DNA from: Altererythrobacter sp. TH136 | GTDB lineage: Bacteria > Pseudomonadota > Alphaproteobacteria > Sphingomonadales > Sphingomonadaceae | Direction of reading: 5' to 3' | DNA length: 64,000 nucleotides | Assembly (NCBI RefSeq): GCF_007065885.1 | Contig: NZ_CP041409.1 | Span: forward strand, 496,001 to 560,000 | Shown here: positions 57,141-64,000 of the stretch, piece by piece | Position numbering within the stretch: the first letter of the stretch is position 1 | Layout of the letters: the number at the start of each line of letters is the position of its first letter | Made by a program: the position numbers and the translations under genes | The notes under the pieces: generated by a model | Databases searched by the model: none | The model's input: the letters and a program-made list of their open reading frames with translations, nothing else | Told to the model about the DNA's origin: nothing

Positions 57141-57620
57141 ATGCCGGGCAAGCTGTTTGCAGTCGCGCTGATGGGCGCTGCGCTGACCCTTTCGGGATGC
57201 GGCGAGAGCCCGGAACAACCCGCCGCCACTGATGCCGTTGGCATCCCCGGCATGAAGATTTCGAACGCCCGCATGGTGCTGGCGCCGGTGGCGGGCAATC
57301 CGGCGGCGGTGTATTTCGACCTCGCCTATGACGGGGATCGTCAGGTCGCGCTCAACCGCGCGGAAGTCACCGGCGCAAACAGCGCGGCGTTCCATGACTA
57401 CGCCGAGTTCGAAGACATTCGGCAGATGCAGGAGATGCTGCCGGTGCCGCTCAAGAAGGGCGACCGGATCACTTTCGAGCCCGGCGGCAAGCACCTGATG
57501 GCGATGGATGTGTCACCCGACCTCAAGCCAGGCGGCACGACCGAGGCGGCGGTGATCGTTTCCGGTGGCAAGAAGCAGACATTCCCGGTGGAGATCCGCG
57601 CAGCCGGGGATGAGCGCTGA
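57141..57620 (+). CDS. PCu(A)C copper chaperone, lipoprotein form
   Basis: 159 aa. Signal peptide with lipobox (AVALMGAALTLSGC). The complete Cu(I) motif H-x10-M-x21-H-x-M is present: His of AAFHDYAE, Met of IRQMQEML, His-x-Met of GKHLMAM. Delivers Cu(I) to cytochrome oxidase assembly. ATG 57141 follows GGGGGAGAAAACG. Divergent from dnaK with about 170 bp between starts. Might also relate to the metal-type operon at 17.5 kb, but the two loci are unlinked. Confidence 0.88.
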   Translation: MPGKLFAVALMGAALTLSGCGESPEQPAATDAVGIPGMKISNARMVLAPVAGNPAAVYFDLAYDGDRQVALNRAEVTGANSAAFHDYAEFEDIRQMQEMLPVPLKKGDRITFEPGGKHLMAMDVSPDLKPGGTTEAAVIVSGGKKQTFPVEIRAAGDER

Positions 57621-57673
57621 ACCAGGCGAATGACGAACTCGGAATAGAAAGCCACTCCGCGCCAGCCTGCCCG

Positions 57674-58144
57674 GTGGGCGGTGAACGGCGGTTGACGGAC
57701 GGCGAGGTCGACCTTGCGCGCAGTGTCTTCGGCAGCGCCATCGATTATGCGCGCGTCACCATCCGGCGGCGCAAGTTCTTCCCTTTCCAGCCGCGTCATA
57801 CGACCATGGCGCCGCGCGGTCACCTGCACTTTCACCCGCGGGGGACCGGCTACTGCGACGATTTCGGTCGCGCGGGTCGCGTGGCGCAGGGATTGTTTAT
57901 CCACGAAATGACGCATGTGTGGCAAACGCAGACACTCGGCGAGTGGTACCTGGTGCTCCACCGCCACCCGTTCTGCCGCTACGACTACAGCCTCAAGCCC
58001 GGTTGGCCGCTTGAACGCTATGGCATCGAGCAGCAGGCGCAGATCGTGAAGCACGCGTTCTGGCTGCGCAACGGGGTGAAGGTGGCAGGCGTTGGCGATG
58101 CCACCGCGTATGATCTGCTGGTGCAGTTTCCGGGGACGGTCTGA
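57674..58144 (+). CDS. Vgr-related metallopeptidase-like protein
   Basis: 156 aa from GTG 57674. A zinc-type HExxH motif is present (FIHEMTHVWQ). Sphingomonad proteins of this kind are usually annotated as vgr-related; N-terminal LTDGEVDLARSVFGSAIDYA and VTIRRRKFFPFQPRHTTMAP match that group. No signal peptide. Activity unknown; the H-E-x-x-H suggests a small zincin. GTG 57674 is chosen as the nearest start; the frame remains open to 57614 with no better codon. Confidence 0.7.
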   Translation: MGGERRLTDGEVDLARSVFGSAIDYARVTIRRRKFFPFQPRHTTMAPRGHLHFHPRGTGYCDDFGRAGRVAQGLFIHEMTHVWQTQTLGEWYLVLHRHPFCRYDYSLKPGWPLERYGIEQQAQIVKHAFWLRNGVKVAGVGDATAYDLLVQFPGTV

Positions 58145-58234
58145 CGCGGTCGGCTTGAGCGATACGGTTTCGCTTGATACCATCTGCGCATCGATCCGGG
58201 CGGCCCAACCCGCGCCCGGCATACGGTGCAATCC

Positions 58235-59398
58235 ATGGAGCTATCTGACTACGGCATGTCGCGGACTCGCGGCTTTCTTTCGCATTACGAGATCGACGAG
58301 ATCGCCCTCCCCTCCCAATTTGACGAAGTAAAAGACGCCGCCGGCAACCTGTCCGGCCTGCTGTCCACCGGGCGCGTGCGCCACTGGCTCGACCAGCTCG
58401 CCGACCCGACGCTAGAAGACTGGGCGCGTGAAGCCGCGGAGGAAGAGGTCCGCACCGCAATGGTCCACTACAGCTTCCTGGTGCAGGCTTACGTCTGGGG
58501 CGAACCTCTCCCGCCAGAGCATCTGCCGGCCAATCTCGCCCGCCCGATGGTGGCAATCGCAGATCGCTTGGGCCAGGCGCCATTGCTGCCATATTCCGCC
58601 TACGTGCTCGACAACTGGTCGCGACTCGACAAGTCAGGGCCGATCAGCCTTGAAAACATCTACATGGTTCAGAACTTCCTTGGCGGAGCCGATGAAAACT
58701 GGTTCGTGATGATCCACGTCGCGATCGAGGCCGAAGCCGGCGTGCTGCTCGACAATGCGGCGCGGCTGGTGACGGTTGCGCGGCAGGGGGACGAGGCGGG
58801 GGCCGAACGACTGCTGGTTGAGATGGATGCCGCGTGGGAGCGGATTTATGGCCACTTCAGCCGCATGACCGAGCGTTGCGATCCCTACATCTACTTCCAC
58901 CGGGTGCGCCCCTACATCCACGGGTGGGCCAACAACCCGGCGCTGGCTGGCGGCGGGTTGATCTACGACGGCGTGGAGCGGTTCGAACGCAAGCCGATGC
59001 CGTATCGCGGCCAGACCGGCAGCCAGTCGAGCATCGTCCCGGCGATGGACGCGCTGTTCCAGGTGGGTCATTCAGACGATCCGCTGCGCCAGTTCCTCGA
59101 CGAATTGCACCACTACCGCCCTGTGCCGCATCGCCGCTTCATCGAAGACATCGCGGCGCAGTCCACCTTGCGCGCGTTCGTGGCGGGCTCGGCATCGCAA
59201 AGCCTCAAGGACGCATTCAACGCCTGCCTTAACCAGACGGCCCGCTTCCGCACTCGCCACCTCGAATACGCGGCGAGTTACATCAACAAACAGGCAGGTA
59301 GCATCGCCGGCAACGATCCCGATGTCGGCACCGGCGGCACGCCGTTCATGAAATACCTGAAAAAGCACCGCGACGAAAACCGCGCGCAGCTCGTGTGA
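58235..59398 (+). CDS. Indoleamine 2,3-dioxygenase family haem protein
   Basis: 387 aa. IDO superfamily: RPYIHGWANNPALAGGGLIY, the GQTGSQSSIVPAMDALF sequence that matches the IDO substrate/haem pocket stretch, the proximal haem ligand His342 in RFRTRHLEYA and the GTGGTPFMKYLK tail (366-375) seen in human IDO1. Probably a haem-dependent oxygenase of tryptophan or an indole derivative; bacterial members have not all been shown to act on tryptophan. ATG 58235 preferred to GTG 58226. No kynureninase or other tryptophan-degradation gene is adjacent. Confidence 0.85.
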   Translation: MELSDYGMSRTRGFLSHYEIDEIALPSQFDEVKDAAGNLSGLLSTGRVRHWLDQLADPTLEDWAREAAEEEVRTAMVHYSFLVQAYVWGEPLPPEHLPANLARPMVAIADRLGQAPLLPYSAYVLDNWSRLDKSGPISLENIYMVQNFLGGADENWFVMIHVAIEAEAGVLLDNAARLVTVARQGDEAGAERLLVEMDAAWERIYGHFSRMTERCDPYIYFHRVRPYIHGWANNPALAGGGLIYDGVERFERKPMPYRGQTGSQSSIVPAMDALFQVGHSDDPLRQFLDELHHYRPVPHRRFIEDIAAQSTLRAFVAGSASQSLKDAFNACLNQTARFRTRHLEYAASYINKQAGSIAGNDPDVGTGGTPFMKYLKKHRDENRAQLV

Positions 59399-59406
59399 AT
59401 TATGCT

Positions 59407-59440
59407 TGCTCCCCGGCAGAACGGTCTCTGCCGGGGAGCA
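59407..59440. terminator. Bidirectional hairpin between the IDO-like gene and grpE
   Basis: 14-bp perfect stem TGCTCCCCGGCAGA/TCTGCCGGGGAGCA (59407-59420/59427-59440) with a 6-nt loop, in the 65-bp gap between two convergent genes. No long U-run on either side, so termination is expected but unproven. Confidence 0.65.
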
Positions 59441-59463
59441 ACAAGCAATTGATCAGGAAGTGA

Positions 59464-60048
59464 TCAAGGCTTCTTCGCTACCGCCACCATTGCCGGTCGC
59501 AGCAGGCGGTCCTTGATCATCCAGCCGGTCTGCATTTCCTGCACCACGGTGCCCGCTTCCACGGTGTCACTAGGCACTTCCAGCATCGCCTGGTGCTGGT
59601 TGGGATCCAGCGGCAGACCCATCGAGGCGATCCGGGTGATCCCGTGCTGGGCGAACACCTTTTCGACTTCGCGCTGGGTCGCTTCGATACCGGTGACCAG
59701 CGCCTTCATGCGCGGATCGTCGTGGAGTTCGGCCGGGATGGCATCGATCGCGCGTACCAGGTTGTCGTACACCGACAGAATATCCCGCGCGAAGCCGGTC
59801 GCGGCATAGGCGCGAGCGTCGACGATATCCTTTTCCATGCGGCGGCGCACATTCTGCGTTTCCGCCTTGGCATAGAGCGTTTCCTGCTTCGCGGCTTCGA
59901 GGTCGTTCCTCAACGCCGCGAGCGCCTCTGACACGTCGGAACCGCTTTCCGTCGCGTCTTGCGCTTCGTCGAGCATGTCGGCTGGGACGCCGTCGAGTTC
60001 CTTGGCCACGGCTTCATCCTCGGGGCGTGAATCTTGGTCTGCGATCAT
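59464..60048 (-). CDS. grpE: Nucleotide exchange factor GrpE
   Basis: 194 aa. Long N-terminal coiled coil (ALAALRNDLEAAKQETLYAK, NVRRRMEKDIVDARAYAATG) and C-terminal beta domain (FAQHGITRIASMGLPLDPNQ, HQAMLEVPSDTVEAGTVVQE, MQTGWMIKDRLLRPAMVAVA). Exchanges ADP on DnaK. ATG 60048 chosen; an upstream in-frame extension is non-conserved. 14 bp after hrcA. Confidence 0.95.
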   Translation of the reverse strand: MIADQDSRPEDEAVAKELDGVPADMLDEAQDATESGSDVSEALAALRNDLEAAKQETLYAKAETQNVRRRMEKDIVDARAYAATGFARDILSVYDNLVRAIDAIPAELHDDPRMKALVTGIEATQREVEKVFAQHGITRIASMGLPLDPNQHQAMLEVPSDTVEAGTVVQEMQTGWMIKDRLLRPAMVAVAKKP

Positions 60049-60061
60049 TGTTTTTTCGTGG

Positions 60062-61105
60062 TTATCCGATGATCTTGCCCAGTGATCGGGCGGTGAAATC
60101 CACCATGGGGACAACGCGCGCGTAATTCAACCGGGTGGGGCCGATGACACCCACCACGCCGACCACCCGGCCCTCGCGATCGCGGTAGGGCGATGCGATG
60201 ACGGAGGATCCCGACAGGGCGAACAAGCGGTTCTCGCTGCCGATGAAGATACGGGTCGCCTGCGCCTCCCGCGCGGCCTCCAGAAGTGTGGCGACCTCCT
60301 GCTTGTCCTCCAGGTCGTCCAGCAACTGGCGCACCCGTTCGATGTCACCGAGCGCCTCCTCGTCGAGAAGGTTCGCAGCGCCGCGGACGATCAGCACCGG
60401 GCGGCGCGCGGCGTCCTCACTCCACACGGCAAGCCCGCGTTCGACCAGGTCGCGGCTGGCCGCGTCGAGCTGGCTTCGGCCCGTTGCAAGTTCGGCGCGC
60501 ATGGCGGCGGCGGCTTCGGCCAGCGTTCGCCCGGCAAGGCGCGCGGTGATGAAGTTGCCCGCCTGCTCCAGGGCGGAGGGGCTTGCCGGGGCGGAAAGCT
60601 CGATCACCCGGTTCTCGATCCCGCCATCCTCTCCCACCAGCACCGCCAGCGCCCGGGTCGCGCTGAGCGGGACGAGTGTCAGCTGCGCCAGTCGCGGCTC
60701 CTTGCGCGGCACCATGACCATGCCGGCTGCCCCCGAAATATCCGACAACAAGGCGCTGGTCGCCTCCAGCGCGGCTTCGATCGGACCGGGTGCGGCGAGA
60801 CGCTTTTCGATCGCCTGCCGCTCCTGCCGGGTGGGTTCAGCCACCTGCATCATCCCGTCGACGAACAGCCGCAGGCCCACGTCGGTCGGCATGCGTCCAG
60901 CGCTGGTGTGCGGCGCGGCGAGCAGGCCCAGGGTCTCCAGCTCCGCCAATACCGAGCGGATGGACGCGGGCGACAGGTTCAGCCCGGCATCGCCGGCAAG
61001 CGTTTTCGATCCCACCGGCTGTCCGCTGGTGAGGTAGCCTTCCACCACGAGGCGGAAGATATCGCGGGAGCGAGTGCTGAGTTCGGTGACGGGCGGCGTG
61101 GCCAT
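60062..61105 (-). CDS. hrcA: Heat-inducible transcription repressor HrcA
   Basis: 347 aa. N-terminal winged helix (ELSTRSRDIFRLVVEGYLTS, GQPVGSKTLAGDAGLNLSPA, SIRSVLAELETLGLLAAPHT), GAF-like central domain, C-terminal EGRVVGVVGVIGPTRLNYAR. Represses chaperonin genes through CIRCE; no CIRCE element (TTAGCACTC-N9-GAGTGCTAA) was found in this window, so its targets, such as groESL, lie elsewhere. Start ATG 61105. Operon with grpE. Confidence 0.95.
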   Translation of the reverse strand: MATPPVTELSTRSRDIFRLVVEGYLTSGQPVGSKTLAGDAGLNLSPASIRSVLAELETLGLLAAPHTSAGRMPTDVGLRLFVDGMMQVAEPTRQERQAIEKRLAAPGPIEAALEATSALLSDISGAAGMVMVPRKEPRLAQLTLVPLSATRALAVLVGEDGGIENRVIELSAPASPSALEQAGNFITARLAGRTLAEAAAAMRAELATGRSQLDAASRDLVERGLAVWSEDAARRPVLIVRGAANLLDEEALGDIERVRQLLDDLEDKQEVATLLEAAREAQATRIFIGSENRLFALSGSSVIASPYRDREGRVVGVVGVIGPTRLNYARVVPMVDFTARSLGKIIG

Positions 61106-61189
61106 AGCCGCTAACTCTAGAGCCTGTCCTTGCAGCCTCAAGGGCGAAGCGCCTAACGCGGCGCGAACGACTCATCAAAGGAATGACCC

Positions 61190-61903
61190 ATGCGACCATC
61201 CGGCCGCGCGCCCGACGAGATGCGCGCCATCACCATCGACACCGGCTTCACCGTTCATGCTGAGGGCTCGTGCCTCGTCAGCTTCGGTGATACCCGGGTG
61301 ATCTGCACCGCCAGCGTGGAAGAGCGGGTGCCCCCGTTCCTGCGCGGCAAGGGCCAGGGCTGGGTCACGGCCGAGTACTCGATGCTCCCGCGGGCGACTC
61401 ATACGCGCGGCCAGCGCGAAGCGGCCAAGGGCAAGCAGAGCGGACGGACACAGGAAATCCAGCGGCTGATCGGGCGCTCGCTGCGCTCGGTGGTGAACCT
61501 GAACAAGCTCGGCGAGCGGCAGATCACGCTCGACTGCGACGTGATCCAGGCCGACGGCGGGACCCGCACCGCCTCCATCAGCGGCGCATGGGTCGCCCTG
61601 CGGCTGGCGGTCAACGGCTTGATCAAGAAGGGCTTGCTGGCCGAAGACCCGATCGAGGCGAAGATTGCCGCGATCAGCTGCGGAATTCACCAGGGCACCC
61701 CGGTGCTCGACCTCGATTATGCCGAGGACAGCAATGCCGATGCCGACGCCAATTTCGTGTTGATCGAGGGCGGCAGGATCGCCGAAGTCCAGGCCACGGC
61801 CGAGGGCGCGACGTATGACGAGGAAGGGCTGTTGCGGCTACTCCGACTTGCGCAGATCGGTTGTGCCCAAATCTTCCGGGCGCAGGAGAGCGCCACTCGA
61901 TGA
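61190..61903 (+). CDS. rph: Ribonuclease PH
   Basis: 237 aa phosphorolytic 3' exoribonuclease for tRNA maturation. Family features: [80 protein letters not shown]. Divergent from hrcA with 84 bp between starts. A GGA lies close upstream of ATG 61190. TGA overlaps rdgB start (ATGA). Confidence 0.97.
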   Translation: MRPSGRAPDEMRAITIDTGFTVHAEGSCLVSFGDTRVICTASVEERVPPFLRGKGQGWVTAEYSMLPRATHTRGQREAAKGKQSGRTQEIQRLIGRSLRSVVNLNKLGERQITLDCDVIQADGGTRTASISGAWVALRLAVNGLIKKGLLAEDPIEAKIAAISCGIHQGTPVLDLDYAEDSNADADANFVLIEGGRIAEVQATAEGATYDEEGLLRLLRLAQIGCAQIFRAQESATR

Positions 61904-62526
61904 CCCGGCGGATCGGTTCCGGCACCGTGGTGATTGCCACGCACAACGCGGGCAAGCTGAAGGAAATCGGCGCCCTGCTGGAGCCGTTCGGCGTCAAGTG
62001 CATCTCGGCTGGATCGCTGGGGCTGCCTGAACCGGCGGAGACCGGCACCACGTTTGTCCAGAACGCGCTGATCAAGGCGCGAGCGGCGGCGGAGGCGTCA
62101 GGGCTCGCCACGCTGGCGGACGACAGCGGGTTGTCAGTGGCGGCGCTGGACGGGCGCCCGGGGGTCTATACCGCCGACTGGGCCGAACGGCAGTGGTTCG
62201 AAGGAGAGCCGGGCCGGGACTGGTACATGGCGATGGGCAAGGTCGAAGGCCTCCTCGCGGCCAAGGGTGCCTCTACCCCGCGCGACGCATGGTTCAGCTG
62301 CGTTCTCGCGATTGCCTGGCCCGATGGCGAAAGCGCGGTTTACAAAGGGCGTGTCGACGGTGCACTCACCTGGCCGCCGCGGGGCACGCTGGGGTTTGGC
62401 TACGACCCGGTGTTCGTTCCTCAGGGGCGCGAGGTCACCTTCGCCGAGCTCGATCCGGAGGAAAAGCACCGCATCAGTCACCGCGCAGATGCGTTCGAGA
62501 AGCTGGTTGCCGATCAGTTCGGCTGA
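61900..62526 (+). CDS. rdgB: XTP/dITP pyrophosphatase
   Basis: 208 aa Ham1-type house-cleaning NTPase that removes non-canonical purine NTPs. Motifs: [14 protein letters not shown] (first), [66 protein letters not shown] 61900 overlaps the rph stop. Followed by hemW 43 bp later. Confidence 0.97.
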   Translation: MTRRIGSGTVVIATHNAGKLKEIGALLEPFGVKCISAGSLGLPEPAETGTTFVQNALIKARAAAEASGLATLADDSGLSVAALDGRPGVYTADWAERQWFEGEPGRDWYMAMGKVEGLLAAKGASTPRDAWFSCVLAIAWPDGESAVYKGRVDGALTWPPRGTLGFGYDPVFVPQGREVTFAELDPEEKHRISHRADAFEKLVADQFG

Positions 62527-62569
62527 TGTGCTAGAGTGCAGCGGCACTAGCGAAACCTGAAAGCACCCG

Positions 62570-63721
62570 ATGGCGCGCGCGCTTTACATTCACTGGCCGT
62601 TCTGCGCGCGCAAATGCCCGTATTGCGACTTCAACAGCCATGTCCGCGAAAGCGTCGACCATGCCGCGTGGCAGGCGGTCTTGATCGCTGACATGCGCCA
62701 CGAGGCGCAGATCGCCGGTGGGAAGCCGCTGCAGTCGGTGTTCTTCGGCGGCGGCACGCCCAGCCTGATGCCTCCGGCGTTGGTGGCGGCGCTGCTCGCG
62801 GAGGCGGAGCGGTGGTGGGGCTTCGCGCCGGACGTGGAGATCACGCTGGAGGCCAATCCGTCATCGGTCGAAGCGGCGCGGTTCGAAGGGTTGGCCGCGG
62901 CGGGTGTGAACCGCGTGTCGCTGGGGCTGCAATCACTCGAAGATTCCGCGCTCAAGTTCTTGGGAAGGCTGCATAATTCCGCCGAAGCCCTGGCCGCCCT
63001 CAAGTTGGCGCACAAGAGGTTCAACCTGGTCAATGCGGACCTGATCTATGCCCGTCCGGGGCAGACTCCGGCCGATTGGCGCGATGAACTGTCGCGCGCG
63101 CTGGACCTTGGCACCGGACACCTCTCGCTTTACCAGCTCACGATCGAGCCCGGCACCCGCTTCGCGACCGATGTGCGACTGGGTGCCTTCGCCCCGCTGG
63201 AGGACGATCCGGCGGCCGACCTGTTCGCGCTGACCCGCGAACTCACGGCAGCGGCGGGGTTGCCGGCATATGAAATCTCCAACCACGCCCGCCCGGGCGA
63301 GGAGAGCCGGCACAACCTCGCTTACTGGCGCTACCAGGATTACGTCGGGATCGGACCGGGAGCTCACGGCCGGCGGAGGGGCAGCGCGACGGTGCGGCAC
63401 AAGAAGCCGGAGAACTGGCTGGCCGCGGTGGCGGAGCGAGGACACGGGATCGCCGAGGAACGATCGCTCGCGGCCAGAGAGCAGGCCTCCGAGGCGCTGC
63501 TGATGGGTTTGCGGCTGGCCGAGGGGGTGGACCTGGCCCGGCTGTCGGAGCGGCTAGCCGTCCCGGCGGAGGAGCTGGTCGATCCGGCACGGCTGCAGTT
63601 CCACATCTCGCTCGGGCTCGTGCGGCAGGCAGGGACGCGGGTCTTCGTGACCGACGCGGGGATGCCGCTGCTCGATGCGCTGCTGGGCGAGCTGGTTCCG
63701 GCGGAACTGGTCGCCGCGTGA
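62570..63721 (+). CDS. hemW: Radical SAM haem chaperone HemW (HemN-like)
   Basis: 383 aa. Radical SAM Fe-S cysteines at Cys12, Cys16 and Cys19 (FCARKCPYC), GGGTPSLM, EANPSSVEAARFEG, VNRVSLGLQSLEDSALKFLG and NADLIYARPGQ. It lacks the extra Cys of true HemN, so is better named HemW. Its TGA overlaps the start of the recombinase gene (GTGA). Confidence 0.94.
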   Translation: MARALYIHWPFCARKCPYCDFNSHVRESVDHAAWQAVLIADMRHEAQIAGGKPLQSVFFGGGTPSLMPPALVAALLAEAERWWGFAPDVEITLEANPSSVEAARFEGLAAAGVNRVSLGLQSLEDSALKFLGRLHNSAEALAALKLAHKRFNLVNADLIYARPGQTPADWRDELSRALDLGTGHLSLYQLTIEPGTRFATDVRLGAFAPLEDDPAADLFALTRELTAAAGLPAYEISNHARPGEESRHNLAYWRYQDYVGIGPGAHGRRRGSATVRHKKPENWLAAVAERGHGIAEERSLAAREQASEALLMGLRLAEGVDLARLSERLAVPAEELVDPARLQFHISLGLVRQAGTRVFVTDAGMPLLDALLGELVPAELVAA

Positions 63722-64000
63722 GCAAGGCCGACCTGCTGGAGGCGTGGGGCGAGCATCTGCGCAACGGCCGGCGCCGATCCCCCCATACGGTCCGCGCCTA
63801 TCTCGCGACCGCGGACAGGTTGTTGACCGAGGAACAGATCTGCGACTGGCCGCGCGCCGCCGCGCTCGATGCCGCCGCCCTGCGCCGCCAACTGGCGCTG
63901 CGCCGGGCCGACGGACTCGTGAACACCTCGGCCGCGCGCGAACTGTCGGCGCTGAAGGGCTTCGTCGCATTTGCCCGGACGCAAGCCGGGGACGAGAGTA
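63718..64000 (+). CDS. xerC: Tyrosine recombinase XerC (partial, C-terminus beyond window)
   Basis: The first 94 codons from GTG 63718, overlapping the hemW stop. N-terminal SAM-like core-binding domain: ADLLEAWGEHLRNGRRRSPH, TVRAYLATADRLL, ARELSALKGFVAFAR. The sequence ends before the catalytic R-H-R-Y residues. In alphaproteobacteria xerC next to rph-rdgB-hemW is common; a phage integrase cannot be excluded from the visible part alone. Confidence 0.82.
   Translation, partial: MSKADLLEAWGEHLRNGRRRSPHTVRAYLATADRLLTEEQICDWPRAAALDAAALRRQLALRRADGLVNTSAARELSALKGFVAFARTQAGDES

Noticed and set aside
61106-61189. CIRCE element upstream of hrcA
   Set aside because: The TTAGCACTC-N9-GAGTGCTAA dyad is absent in the hrcA-rph gap and was not found before dnaK.
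63718-64000. Phage integrase or genomic island boundary at the window end
   Set aside because: The position after rph-rdgB-hemW with a coupled start suggests chromosomal XerC; no attachment-site repeat or phage gene is visible, though the catalytic part is cut off.

Overview
The window is a dense, GC-rich bacterial chromosome segment that reads as ordinary core genome of an alphaproteobacterium, most likely Sphingomonadales (Erythrobacteraceae or a close relative). This is inferred from gene content: a vgr-related HExxH protein, a PhaR repressor, a FixL/FixJ pair beside a bacterial alternative oxidase, an alphaproteobacterial-type heat-shock promoter before dnaK, and a MutL carrying its own endonuclease motif. 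No rRNA operon, phage, transposase, integron or CRISPR array was seen. One tRNA (Lys, anticodon CTT) is present. Genes are tightly packed: many neighbours share ATGA/GTGA/TTGA start-stop overlaps, and several convergent pairs meet or overlap by 4 bp.

Layout. 1-2091 (minus): acyl-CoA dehydrogenase cut by the window edge, a LiuR-like MerR regulator, hisI. 2092-2435: the only gap of about 300 bp, holding a structured RNA candidate with a plus-strand terminator. 2394-9753: comF (minus), a divergent methyltransferase, then glyQ-glyS-ppdK (minus). 9898-17080 (mostly plus): two tandem GumN lipoproteins, rplY, pth, a CPBP protease, a small lipoprotein, a Tat-exported SDR, ychF, a DUF1206 protein. 17077-19705: a MerR-type metal-responsive unit with a mer-like operator driving a glutaredoxin-MauE fusion and a His/Met-rich outer-membrane protein. 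19712-23239: MaoC hydratase, lipoprotein, UDG-family protein, MipA, TspO-like protein.

23352-27894 is the most interesting block. FixL (haem-PAS oxygen sensor with all expected haem-pocket residues) and FixJ are divergent from an operon encoding an alternative oxidase, a stand-alone receiver protein (FixT-like candidate), a group III truncated globin and a DUF1971 protein. A 36-bp element containing 20 identical bases lies 110-111 bp upstream of both the oxidase gene and a three-TM membrane protein at the other end of fixJ-fixL. It looks like the binding site of the local regulator, giving a compact hypoxia/NO-tolerant respiration module.

27958-35979: mutL, the rod-shape operon mreBCD-mrdA-rodA, tRNA-Lys and a 54-codon small ORF. 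36075-46309: lpd, a YciA-like thioesterase and pdhC (pyruvate dehydrogenase parts), UspA, RNase R, an M28 peptidase, a DUF805 protein, an archaeal/eukaryotic-type ProRS, phaR. 46397-51483: alr, an MHS transporter, a NifU-like scaffold, cvpA, radA. 51555-61105: patatin-like protein, dnaJ-dnaK, PCuAC copper chaperone, vgr-related protein, indoleamine 2,3-dioxygenase-family protein, grpE-hrcA (the heat-shock set). 61190-64000: rph-rdgB-hemW and the start of a XerC-type recombinase cut by the window end.
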